In this document: positions 44,292 through 52,888 of the stretch, piece after piece | Layout of the letters: every line of letters begins with the position of its first letter | Position numbering within the stretch: the stretch's first letter is position 1 | Source: Prolixibacteraceae bacterium | Lineage (GTDB): Bacteria > Bacteroidota > Bacteroidia > Bacteroidales > Prolixibacteraceae | Reading direction: 5' to 3' | NCBI GenBank assembly: GCA_019720755.1 | Contig: CP081303.1 | Span: forward strand, 1,426,001-1,490,000 | Length of the DNA: 64,000 nt | The notes under the pieces: generated by a model | Seen by the model: only the letters and a program-made list of their open reading frames with translations | Databases searched by the model: none | What the model was told of the DNA's origin: nothing | Program-made: the position numbers and the translations under genes

Positions 44292-44495
44292 ATTCACAAT
44301 AGAAATACCTAAATGGGTAACGTTCAATCTCAAAACTTTATGTAGTTTTGAAGAATCAATAATTTGTGATTTATTTGATTCAATAGATCAAAGGCAATAC
44401 TGGGGGGTAACTGTTCTGTATCTATTTTTTAAAAATAACTGTAAAGTATATATATTTAAAGAATAATACTGTTTGGTAATCAAATAGATCACAAA

Positions 44496-44525
44496 TAAGG
44501 AGATCAAATAGATCTCCTTATTCTT
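44496..44525. terminator. Terminator between AraC and hemH genes
   Basis: TAAGGAGATC and GATCTCCTTA perfect arms around aaata, then TTCTTTTTTA on the plus side. It lies between convergent genes. The sequence tcaaatagatc is repeated just before and within it. Confidence 0.7.
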
Positions 44526-44527
44526 TT

Positions 44528-45547
44528 TTATATCTTTGATTGTATCATTTCAGTAATTGTATTCACCCACTCGTCTGTATCGTTTAGGCTGTTTGAAAGA
44601 GAGAATTTTTCTCCTCCAAGATCTAAAAATAACTGGTGATACTGTTCTCCAATTTCAATGGTAGTCTCTAGGCAATCTGTTACAAAAGAGGGTGCTATCA
44701 CATGTAATCTCTTGATCCCTTTCTTTGCTAATTGGTGTATTGTATCATCGGTATATGGTTGGATCCAAGGAGTCTTTCCTAATCTGCTTTGAAATGCAAT
44801 AGTGTATTGATCTCTAGTTAAATTGAGCGTTTGAGCAATTTGATGTGCCGTGTGATAACATGCCGATTTATAACAATATGGATTATGTGTTTTGCACTCT
44901 CTAACTCCTTCACAAGAACTACAATATCCGCCTAATGCATTGATTTGACGTTGAGGTAATCCATGAAAACTAAATAATATATGATCTGGTACCTCCTTCT
45001 TTATATCTTCGTCTAATTGTCTACTAATGGCCTTTATAAATGTAGGGTGATCGTGAAAATATGGTATTGTTGCTAGTTCCGGAATGACAGGCCATTTTTT
45101 TATCTCCTCAAAGGCTTTGGCAATGGCAGTGCCATTGGTTGCAGAGGCATACTGAGGAAATAGTGGAAAGATAATCACTTTCTCAACAGACTTGTTTTTT
45201 AGAGACTCTAACTGTTTCTTGATAGATGGTGAACCATAGCGCATGGCAAGTTCAATATGGATAGAGGAGTGTTCAAATCTATTTTGGACTTTTTTCTCTA
45301 GAAGTTTACTAATCACCCTTAAGGGTAATCCTTCAGGTGTTTCTAATTTCAAATATTCATGTCGCACTTTGGGTGCTCTAAATGGAGCAATTATTCCATT
45401 TACAAGCAACCATCTTTTCCAACCTGGAATATCTATAACGCGCTCATCCATGAGAAACTCTTTGAGGTATCTACGAATATCCCGAGTATCGCAAGATGCT
45501 GGTGTTCCTAGATTTATCAGTATTACTCCGACTCTCTTTTTTCTCAT
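44528..45547 (-). CDS. hemH: Ferrochelatase
   Basis: A 339-residue ferrochelatase, inserting iron into protoporphyrin (or coproporphyrin) in haem synthesis. Motifs: VGVILINLGTPASCDT, YLKEFLMDERVIDIP, LRYGSP-like MRYGSPSIKKQ, FPLFPQYASATNGTA, FSFHGLPQRQI, YTIAFQSRLGKTPWIQPYT and FVTDCLETTIEIGEQ (catalytic Glu). A Cys-rich insert (CSSCEGVRECKTHNPYCYKS) could bind an Fe-S cluster or is a family variant. Full length. Confidence 0.95.
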   Translation of the reverse strand: MRKKRVGVILINLGTPASCDTRDIRRYLKEFLMDERVIDIPGWKRWLLVNGIIAPFRAPKVRHEYLKLETPEGLPLRVISKLLEKKVQNRFEHSSIHIELAMRYGSPSIKKQLESLKNKSVEKVIIFPLFPQYASATNGTAIAKAFEEIKKWPVIPELATIPYFHDHPTFIKAISRQLDEDIKKEVPDHILFSFHGLPQRQINALGGYCSSCEGVRECKTHNPYCYKSACYHTAHQIAQTLNLTRDQYTIAFQSRLGKTPWIQPYTDDTIHQLAKKGIKRLHVIAPSFVTDCLETTIEIGEQYHQLFLDLGGEKFSLSNSLNDTDEWVNTITEMIQSKI

Positions 45548-45622
45548 CTACAAATTAAATTTTGATTATAGTTATGATATAGGCAAATATACCTCTTCTT
45601 TTGTTTAGACAAACGAGTATGT

Positions 45623-48547
45623 TTAAAAGTTTTTAGATAAAATGAAGTTTATTGTGTAGTTGGATTTGTTATTAGACATCTTGTCTACAAGGTATGATAT
45701 TCTGGATCCGATGGTGATATTTGAGCTGTTAAATACGTTCATATCCATATATAACTCGGCACCAATGCTACGCTGAAAGTAACGGTTCCCATCTTCTATT
45801 CCATTCTGTATATCTTGACCATATGCTATTTCATTATACCAATCTTGTGGGGTTGTTCCTCGATTTTGATCAACTAAGTTATCTATTCTCGTTATGTATT
45901 CATCCAATTGACTTACTTGGAAGTCGTAGAATAGGGTACCCCATATTCTCTTTATATATGTTATGCCGAAAATACCTAGATCAGGATAAAGAAGCGGGAA
46001 AGCATAGGTGGCGCCAAATTTTCTAGTGTTGTTTATTAGTCCTAATCTTTGTGAGTATCCTCTAGAGTAATTAAAGTAATCATTCAGAATGAGATTAGGA
46101 GATAGGTTTTGATAACCGTAGTCTAGTTTTAATCCTTGATTAGGGAAGAGACCTGGAAGATATGTGGTTCCCATAAATGTCCATATTTTCTGATTCTCTG
46201 TCTCTTTAATATCTTGGAAATTGAACGACAATGATTGTCCTAGTTTGGGGTATAAGTTTTGTTTGGCTCTTTGATGTTGTGCATAAAAGCTTATTTGATA
46301 ATGGTACGTTTTTGGTGTGAATTCTATGTTTTTTTTTGTTAGAGTTAGTTGATGGAAGGTGTAATCTGCACTAAAGGTCGTTCCCATTAAATAATTTCCT
46401 GTAACCCACCTTATCGGAAGTGATGCTTCACCAATCCACCGATAATCTTCGTAGCTGTTGGGATCCTCTTTGGATAGTTGATTCTCTACCATCTCTCCTC
46501 GAAGTTTTATTTTGATGGGCAATCTAGCATAAATAACTTCCCCATTAAAGTTTATCTCTTCATCGATAGAGCTGTATTTGTAGCCGATATTTGCATAGAA
46601 GTTATTAAAAAGGTTGGTGGTAAGGATTTGTGCGCCAAAATAGTTATTGTCTATATATACAGACCAAGCATAAGGTCTTAACTTAGGGGTCCATGGAATA
46701 TATCGATGCTCCTTGTAACTCTTTTCAAATTCCAGTTGTTCAATGGCTTCCTCTTCATCATTTTTCACCAAGCTACCTCCAATTAATGGCGCTTTTTCTG
46801 GTAAAATTGGGAGCTCTTTAATAAAGTTATTTTTAGCGATTTTCCGTAGACGATATCCCTTTGAGGTAAAATTAGAATATACCAATGTATCATTTATTGG
46901 ATCGACTGTTGGATAGTAAGCTCCAATTTTGTCATTGGTGTGTTGGCGAATGCGAGCTTTTCCTTCTAAAGAGACACTATATATTTGATCAATACCTGAA
47001 AATGAAGCACCGAAGTATAGATGTTTTTCATCTACATCCATTCCGCTGATAACATGTTTAGTCCACCCAACTAGGGGTGTGGCCTTTAAATTTGCAAGTT
47101 CTAGTCTTTGAATAGAAATTTCATGATTTTTTTTTGAGATGAAGAATATCTCTTGATCATTGGTTGCCCACTGTGGTTGTGAAACAAAAAAATTGTCGGG
47201 ATTTGGAATGGTCTGAATGATTTTTTCTGTTTTAATGTCAAAGATTACTATTTGATAATGAAGTTTTTCTGTTTTCTCAACTACCATTAACTGTGTTCCT
47301 TCATGATTTACTTGAGGAGAGAAGTAATAACCTGGTTTCCCAATAACTTTTTTATGGTTTTTGCTTAAGTCAAATATTACAATCTTCTGTTTTCGAATCT
47401 CTTTAAATAGAGGGTTTTGTACTGTCTCTATCCACGATAAAATATAGTTGTTGTAGGTGATAGACGGGGATTGTGTAATACCAATTGAGGTTATTTTCTC
47501 TTCTTTCGTCTGTTGATAGTTTGTTAATTTGATGATCTCAGAAGTTTTGTCAAAGGAGGATTTTACCACATACATAGTATTGTTTTCGGCTATTTGTGGG
47601 TATTGATAGAATGCAACTTTGTTTTTGGGCATATCTAGCGATATAGATTTACTCGAATCATTCCGCATGGAACTCCACTGTTGTCTCCATAGCTTGTTTT
47701 GTTTCTTATTTACCTCCTTGTAGAGTTCATGTGTTGAGAGACCAACAAATGCTTTAGTTCCTCTAGCAAATGGGTAATATATATTTGAAATTTTAAATTT
47801 AACAGACTCTTTTAAAACTTCACTCCATACATTTGGTCCAGCTATCTCACGTCCTTCTCTTACCATATTGTACCCCAAGTTATAGTAGCTAGGAACAATA
47901 TCTTTAAGCGATCCTTGTTCTAATTTGCGATATCCATATTGGATAGAGTCTAGACATAGTGCTCTTTGCTCTTTAAAGAAATAGGGTAGACGTCCTCGCC
48001 CTCCATCAGATAAAGCGGTTTCAGCGACTACAGCATCTCCCTCGAAGTACCATTTAGGAAAGATAAGGTTTGATACACCTACCCAACCATAGTCTCCTGT
48101 TAGTAATGACGCTAACTGTACTACATTTTGTTTCATGTTGACATATTGTTGAACATGTCTAAATTCATGAATAGAGAGTTGATCCATCCACTCTGTTGCT
48201 CCAAGTTGGTTTAAGTCTTGAGGGGCTAGTGTGTATAGCTCACTTTGAAAAGGAAAAACAGAAACATAGCCATTCGAAATACCATTGGAGTTATTAATGA
48301 GTATATTGATCTTTTTCTTTTTGGTTCCTACTGATAGGTTTTGTTCGTTGTCTATATAGGTTATGATATTAAGTGCTCTCTCTGCAGTTTCTTTTAGTCC
48401 TTCTGGATATACAATTCTTGCAATATTATTCTCAATATATTTCCACTTGTGGTGAATGGGATAGCCTCCGTAATTATATGATGACTGACCATTGGTTCCT
48501 TTTATAAGTGTGAGCAGTAGCGTAATTAAAAGAAGGATATTTTTCAT
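45623..48547 (-). CDS. Secreted HExxH protein with beta-propeller and barrel-like C-terminus
   Basis: A 974-residue product from MKNILLLITLLLTLIK (48547), with signal peptide. Residues ~20-330 resemble a gluzincin-like peptidase with the zinc motif SIHEFRHVQQ (HEFRH at ~130); a downstream Glu ligand could be EGDAVVAE (~170). Residues ~330-600 hold WD40/TolB-like repeats (SPQVNHEGTQLMVV, QPQWATNDQEIFFISK). The remainder (~620-974) alternates aromatic beta strands ending in a Phe (ILSKNF), like an outer-membrane barrel. Possible surface metallopeptidase; all three assignments are from pattern. Confidence 0.75.
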   Translation of the reverse strand: MKNILLLITLLLTLIKGTNGQSSYNYGGYPIHHKWKYIENNIARIVYPEGLKETAERALNIITYIDNEQNLSVGTKKKKINILINNSNGISNGYVSVFPFQSELYTLAPQDLNQLGATEWMDQLSIHEFRHVQQYVNMKQNVVQLASLLTGDYGWVGVSNLIFPKWYFEGDAVVAETALSDGGRGRLPYFFKEQRALCLDSIQYGYRKLEQGSLKDIVPSYYNLGYNMVREGREIAGPNVWSEVLKESVKFKISNIYYPFARGTKAFVGLSTHELYKEVNKKQNKLWRQQWSSMRNDSSKSISLDMPKNKVAFYQYPQIAENNTMYVVKSSFDKTSEIIKLTNYQQTKEEKITSIGITQSPSITYNNYILSWIETVQNPLFKEIRKQKIVIFDLSKNHKKVIGKPGYYFSPQVNHEGTQLMVVEKTEKLHYQIVIFDIKTEKIIQTIPNPDNFFVSQPQWATNDQEIFFISKKNHEISIQRLELANLKATPLVGWTKHVISGMDVDEKHLYFGASFSGIDQIYSVSLEGKARIRQHTNDKIGAYYPTVDPINDTLVYSNFTSKGYRLRKIAKNNFIKELPILPEKAPLIGGSLVKNDEEEAIEQLEFEKSYKEHRYIPWTPKLRPYAWSVYIDNNYFGAQILTTNLFNNFYANIGYKYSSIDEEINFNGEVIYARLPIKIKLRGEMVENQLSKEDPNSYEDYRWIGEASLPIRWVTGNYLMGTTFSADYTFHQLTLTKKNIEFTPKTYHYQISFYAQHQRAKQNLYPKLGQSLSFNFQDIKETENQKIWTFMGTTYLPGLFPNQGLKLDYGYQNLSPNLILNDYFNYSRGYSQRLGLINNTRKFGATYAFPLLYPDLGIFGITYIKRIWGTLFYDFQVSQLDEYITRIDNLVDQNRGTTPQDWYNEIAYGQDIQNGIEDGNRYFQRSIGAELYMDMNVFNSSNITIGSRISYLVDKMSNNKSNYTINFILSKNF

Positions 48548-48703
48548 TCTATGGACTATGTATTGATTGTAAATAATAAACAATATACAGATAAAGTTGT
48601 TTTCACAGAAACAAAAGTTTTTTTTTGATAAAAATCGATGAAAACAGAGGTCTATTTTTTAACTTCGAGGAATATAACTCTTAAATATTTTATATAAAAC
48701 AAA

Positions 48704-49621
48704 ATGGACGACGATTATTATAGGTTTGAAGATATCGATAAACTAGAAAGAAAGATAGCTTTAGTGACTGGTGCAAATTCGGGGATTGGCTTAGAAGTGA
48801 CTAAAAAGCTAATTTCAAAGGGGGTGACAGTAATTATGGCTTGCCGTAATTTAACTAGTGCTACTGAGGCCAAAGAGGAGTTGCTTGAGGAATTTCCTTC
48901 TGGTAAAATTGAAATTCTTTCTTTAAATCTATCTTCAATAGATTCAATTTATCAGTTTTCTTCTAATGTTGAAAAACGATATGATCGTATTGATTTTTTG
49001 ATTAATAATGCAGGAATTATGATTCCTCCTTTTCAAGTTGTTTACGATGATGTTGAGTCTCAATTAGGTGTTAATTATTTATCTCACTTTTTATTGACTC
49101 ATCTTCTATTCCCATTAATAGAGAATGCTCCAGAAGGGCGTATTGTACAGTTGAGTAGTATTGCTCATAAAAGAGGAGATTGTCATTGGAATCAATATAA
49201 TCGCCCAAATAAATATGACGCAATAAAAGCATACGGTCAAAGCAAATTGGCTTGCCTTGTGTTTGCGTATGAGTTGCAGAGGAGGTTGACACAAAAAAGA
49301 AGTCATGTGAAATCTTTTGCTGCACACCCTGGTGTTTCTTCTACGAATCTGTTTAATCATATAGGGGGAGTAAGAAAGCTTTTTTTATTACTGTTTGGCC
49401 ACTTTATTTTCCAAGATGCAGAAAGAGGAGCCGAGCCTATTTTAAGAGCAATCTTGGACTCATACATTGCTCCTGGATCATACCTTGGTCCTAAAAACTT
49501 TAGAGAATTTAGAGGAGCGCCTGTTGTTGTCGACTCTTCCAAAAGATCAAAAGAAGCTAAAGCCGCTCTAGATTTATGGCGTTGGAGTGAAGAGAAGCTT
49601 GGTATAAAGTTCTTTGCCTAG
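48704..49621 (+). CDS. Short-chain dehydrogenase/reductase
   Basis: A 305-residue SDR. NAD(P)-binding TGANSGIGLEV (TGxxxGxG) begins near residue 18, NNAGIM near 103, catalytic Ser in IVQLSSIAH and YGQSKLA gives the YxxxK dyad near 182. The C-terminal extension resembles the retinol-dehydrogenase-like group. Substrate unknown. Monocistronic; divergent from the large HExxH gene. Confidence 0.9.
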   Translation: MDDDYYRFEDIDKLERKIALVTGANSGIGLEVTKKLISKGVTVIMACRNLTSATEAKEELLEEFPSGKIEILSLNLSSIDSIYQFSSNVEKRYDRIDFLINNAGIMIPPFQVVYDDVESQLGVNYLSHFLLTHLLFPLIENAPEGRIVQLSSIAHKRGDCHWNQYNRPNKYDAIKAYGQSKLACLVFAYELQRRLTQKRSHVKSFAAHPGVSSTNLFNHIGGVRKLFLLLFGHFIFQDAERGAEPILRAILDSYIAPGSYLGPKNFREFRGAPVVVDSSKRSKEAKAALDLWRWSEEKLGIKFFA

Positions 49622-49793
49622 AATTTTCTTCTATTATGTTTTCTGCATAAGTATTTATGTCTTTCGTTTGTGGAGGAGAATATCGCTAAATTAAGCCCCT
49701 ATTTATTTCGTGTAGATTATCAAGGAAGAGGGTATATGGTTGAGATTAAGATAGATTTCGTATAGAATAGTTTGTATAAATGTCAATACAAAA

Positions 49794-49838
49794 AAAGAAG
49801 GTCAAATCACTGATGATCTCTGGCCTTCTTTGTCCTTT
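49794..49838. terminator. Terminator between SDR and zinc-ribbon genes
   Basis: AAAGAAGGTCA and TGGCCTTCTTT pair with one mismatch around a 16-base loop, with T-rich sequence on the plus side and A-rich on the other. It serves one or both convergent genes. Confidence 0.7.
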
Positions 49839-49855
49839 TTTAGTTCCTCGTTTTT

Positions 49856-50020
49856 TTATTTTCTATGAAACCCGATACTGCCCCATTCATATTTACAATC
49901 GGGACATTCATAACTTGCTCCATTGAAGAATGCATTTTGTTGTTTGCATCTTGGGCATAGAGTATTTACATATCTGATAACCTCTTCTTTTTTTAGATTT
50001 AACACGTGATACTTTTTCAT
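49856..50020 (-). CDS. 54-residue zinc-ribbon protein
   Basis: A small gene encoding MKKYHVLNLKKEEVIRYVNT... with zinc ligands LCPRC and ECPDC separated by 14 residues, the classic double CxxC knuckle. The protein ends GSIGFHRK. Its ORF is open from ATG 50020 to TAA 49856. Similar small zinc-ribbon proteins exist, but I cannot name a family. Confidence 0.75.
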   Translation of the reverse strand: MKKYHVLNLKKEEVIRYVNTLCPRCKQQNAFFNGASYECPDCKYEWGSIGFHRK

Positions 50021-50501
50021 TGGGTGGTGAATGGTTTAAAAGTTATTAAATATCTTCTTTTGAGTGTGTCTTATCTTCTATATAAAAATAGTAAATATTC
50101 GAGTATTAATCATTTGAGTGTCATTTTGTTTTGATGAAATTGGTATTTTATATGGTGAAATGTGTAATTATATGGATGAGTATAAAATATGTTAAAATCA
50201 GGTCTCTTCTTTATCTTGTATTACAATGGTATTGGACTATCTTAAGAATCTGTTTTTAAAATATGATTTATTACATTTATTGGTGGTCGACTAGAGTGCA
50301 TTATAGATATGTTTGCTTAATAGGGTGAATGGTTCTATTGATTCTTTACAAAAGAAAATCGTGAGCTATTAGAGGGGCGCTGTTCTTTAGAATGTAACCC
50401 TAGGTGGTTTGTTGTGAGAAATGATTTTTTTTGTTAATCCTGATATAGAATATTCCATACTCTTTTAAGTTATATTTGAGTGTTTTTACTTGAATGATTA
50501 T
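50021..50501. other. Gene-free AT-rich stretch
   Basis: I see no credible gene, strong hairpin or RNA gene in this 481-bp region between the zinc-ribbon gene and the broken patatin. Confidence 0.5.
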
Positions 50502-51362
50502 CTAAATCTTTTCGTTTAACCACTTTTTTAATGATGGAAGGGTATGTTGTCCTTGTTGGTAAGCGAGGTTAAATATTTTGGCTGTCTTGTCTGAATCTTT
50601 TACCAACCTCCCAATTGCAAGATCTTCTTGAGGACTAATAACAAAAGCTTTTCCTTGCATTTCTAGCTCTTTTAGTTTCTCCAAGGACTCATTGTATTGA
50701 AGGTGTCGTTTCTCTAGCATTTCATATACTTTAGGATGTTTCCGATATGGCCATTTAAACACCTTCTTTAATCTTAATTCAGACTTTCGATAGTTTCTAG
50801 GACGAGTTAATATTACAATGATTTTTTCTGCTCCATCTTCTAATGCTTTTTAAAAAGGAATAGAATCAGCCAACCCCCCATCTAAATAATTATTGTTGTT
50901 GTAATCTACCATTGGGGAAATAACTGGAAGGGATCCACTTGCTTGGAGTAGGGTGGCAACCTCTTTTGGCTTTAGATCGTTTATTTTGTAAAAATCTGCT
51001 TTGCCCGTGATGCAATTGCTTGTTCCAACGAAGAAATTAGGTGACTGTTCAATTGTTTTGAAGTCTAACGGAAGTAGATTGAAAGGTAGCTCACTTAGAA
51101 GAAAGTCCCATGATATATAAGATTTTGACTTGATGAGGTGCTTGACTCCACAATAACGTGAATCGCCACAATAACTATTTACCTCTATATTACGTCCTGG
51201 TTGTTTTGAAATATATGAAATCCCGTATAATGCTCCTGATGATATGGCATAGGTCGCATCGAGATAGATGTTATGTTCGAGGAAAAGCTCTAGTATTCCT
51301 GCGGTATACATGCCACGAGAACCCCCTCCCTCGAGAACTAATGCCGTTTTGCTATTTTTCAT
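50502..51362 (-). pseudogene. Patatin-like phospholipase broken by one TAA
   Basis: Two open frames (50850-51362 and down to 50502) share one frame, joined by TAA at 50850-50852 (CCT TTT TAA AAA GCA). The family reads DSIPI/F-KKALEDG here, so Lys to stop is one change. The N-terminal part has the patatin oxyanion loop GGGSRGMYTAGILELF, the nucleophile region AISSGALYG, and the Asp in YLDGGLADSIP. The residues after the stop (KALEDGAEKIIVILTRPR) continue the family pattern. The complete form would be about 286 residues. Confidence 0.85.
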
Positions 51363-51955
51363 GATTTACATTTGTTAAACCTAAGTGTGTTTTGTGTACA
51401 AATATATTACTATGTTTTTTTTATCAAAAGAACAGAATGACTTCATTGGATTTGAGATAATGTCATGTTAAGTGGAAAATATTTAATCCAGAATATTTCC
51501 CATTATTGGCTCATAATTGGTCATATTAAATGGATGAAGTGAGATTCTACTATTGTAATGAATCGTTTGTTTCGTAGTTGTTGTGTAAATAGACTGTTTC
51601 GTTGATTTTATTTACGTTATAGAATTGTGGCGTCATTAGAATAAAAATGAAGATAAGGGAATCTATGATTTTGTTTATTAAATTATATTTTTGCTGATGA
51701 GAAAGGTATCCACTGATTTAATTAGAGGTTCTGTCGTATTTATGATAAAGTCATGTTAATAAGGAAGTTTTTTTCTTGTAGTTGTTAAAATAGTTATAAA
51801 TTAGAGATCGAAATTACGTCTTTGATTGGTAAATATAGGTCTATTCTATTTTCCAAATTAGAACTAATAAAGATCGAATGTTGTTTACCAAATAAGTAGT
51901 TTTATTGATATAAATATATTGGGCATGAACTAGGGCTCGATAAAATTAATATGGC
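51363..51955. other. Gene-free AT-rich stretch upstream of crcB
   Basis: No credible gene, tRNA or clear hairpin in 593 bp. Similar short sequences (gataatgtcatgttaag and gataaagtcatgttaat) occur at about 51455 and 51743. The fluoride-riboswitch pattern was sought before crcB and not seen. Confidence 0.5.
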
Positions 51956-52318
51956 ATGGGACAGAACTTGTTTTATATTGCTTTAGGTGGTTCTTTAGGA
52001 AGTATTTGTAGATTCTTAATTGCATACCTGTTTAGACGAATCGATTTTTCATTCCCTTTAGGGACATTAATTGCGAATCTACTAGGATGTTTGCTTATTG
52101 GCGTTTTTTATACGATGATTAAAGAGAGTCACTTTCTTTCTCAGGAAATTCGATATATTGGGATTATCGGTTTCTGTGGTAGTTTCACCACATTCTCATC
52201 TTTTGTATATGAAAACTTAGTAATGATTGAAAAAGGGCAGTTATGGACTTTTGCTGCTTATGCTTTGGTGAGTTTCATTCTAGGGTTAGGAAGTATTGTT
52301 ATTGGTGTTAAAGCATAA
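51956..52318 (+). CDS. crcB: Fluoride channel Fluc/CrcB
   Basis: A 120-residue membrane protein with the CrcB pattern: GGSLGSICRFLIAYLF, GTLIANLLGCLLIGVF and GFCGSFTTFSSFVYE. Four helices; works as a dual-topology dimer exporting F-. It is followed 4 bp later by the universal stress gene, suggesting cotranscription. Confidence 0.94.
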   Translation: MGQNLFYIALGGSLGSICRFLIAYLFRRIDFSFPLGTLIANLLGCLLIGVFYTMIKESHFLSQEIRYIGIIGFCGSFTTFSSFVYENLVMIEKGQLWTFAAYALVSFILGLGSIVIGVKA

Positions 52319-52322
52319 TGTG

Positions 52323-52751
52323 ATGGAATATAAGTGTATTTTAATTGCAGTGGATGGTAGTGTTCATACCAAGAGAGCTGCAGATAAGGGGGTAAGCTTG
52401 GCAAAACAGCTAAATGCTGCCATAGTGATGGTCTCTATTATCGATCATGCGGATGTGTTGGGAGATATCGACTCGGGGGTTTTACCTGAAGAGAGTAAAG
52501 CAGTTGTTGAGAAGAGTCAAAGAGCGATGTTGAAGAGTTTTATTGATAGTTATCCCGATACTAATATTCAATGTGTTATTCTAGAGGATAATCCAGAAGA
52601 GGCCATTGTTCGTGTTGCAGAAGAGGTGAAAGCAGATATGATTGTTATTGGAGGACACCAGAAAGGGTTTGTAGAAGAGTTATTTACTTTGAATATAAGA
52701 AAGTATATTCTATCTCATACTCGTATTCCTTTGATGGTGGTTCCATCCTAG
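52323..52751 (+). CDS. Universal stress protein (UspA family)
   Basis: A 142-residue product from MEYKCILIAVDGS (52323); an upstream start would overlap crcB. Motifs: ILIAVDGS with an Asp, PEEAIVRVAEEVKADMIVIG and the ATP-binding GGHQKGFVEELF-type loop GxHxxG near residue 108, then SHTRIPLMVVP. Cytoplasmic; immediately downstream of crcB. Confidence 0.9.
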   Translation: MEYKCILIAVDGSVHTKRAADKGVSLAKQLNAAIVMVSIIDHADVLGDIDSGVLPEESKAVVEKSQRAMLKSFIDSYPDTNIQCVILEDNPEEAIVRVAEEVKADMIVIGGHQKGFVEELFTLNIRKYILSHTRIPLMVVPS

Positions 52752-52888
52752 TTTCGTGTGTGTCAAGCTCCAAAAAGAATGTATATGTTATCTTTTGTCT
52801 AATAAAATTAGAAATAACTTCTTTGTTCTTGTCGTTTAATGTATATTCATCTTTTTTAATATGATAAATTGTTAGAATAAAGTTCTCT

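Noticed and set aside
51840-51955. Fluoride riboswitch before crcB
   Set aside because: The conserved core pattern of the crcB motif could not be found.
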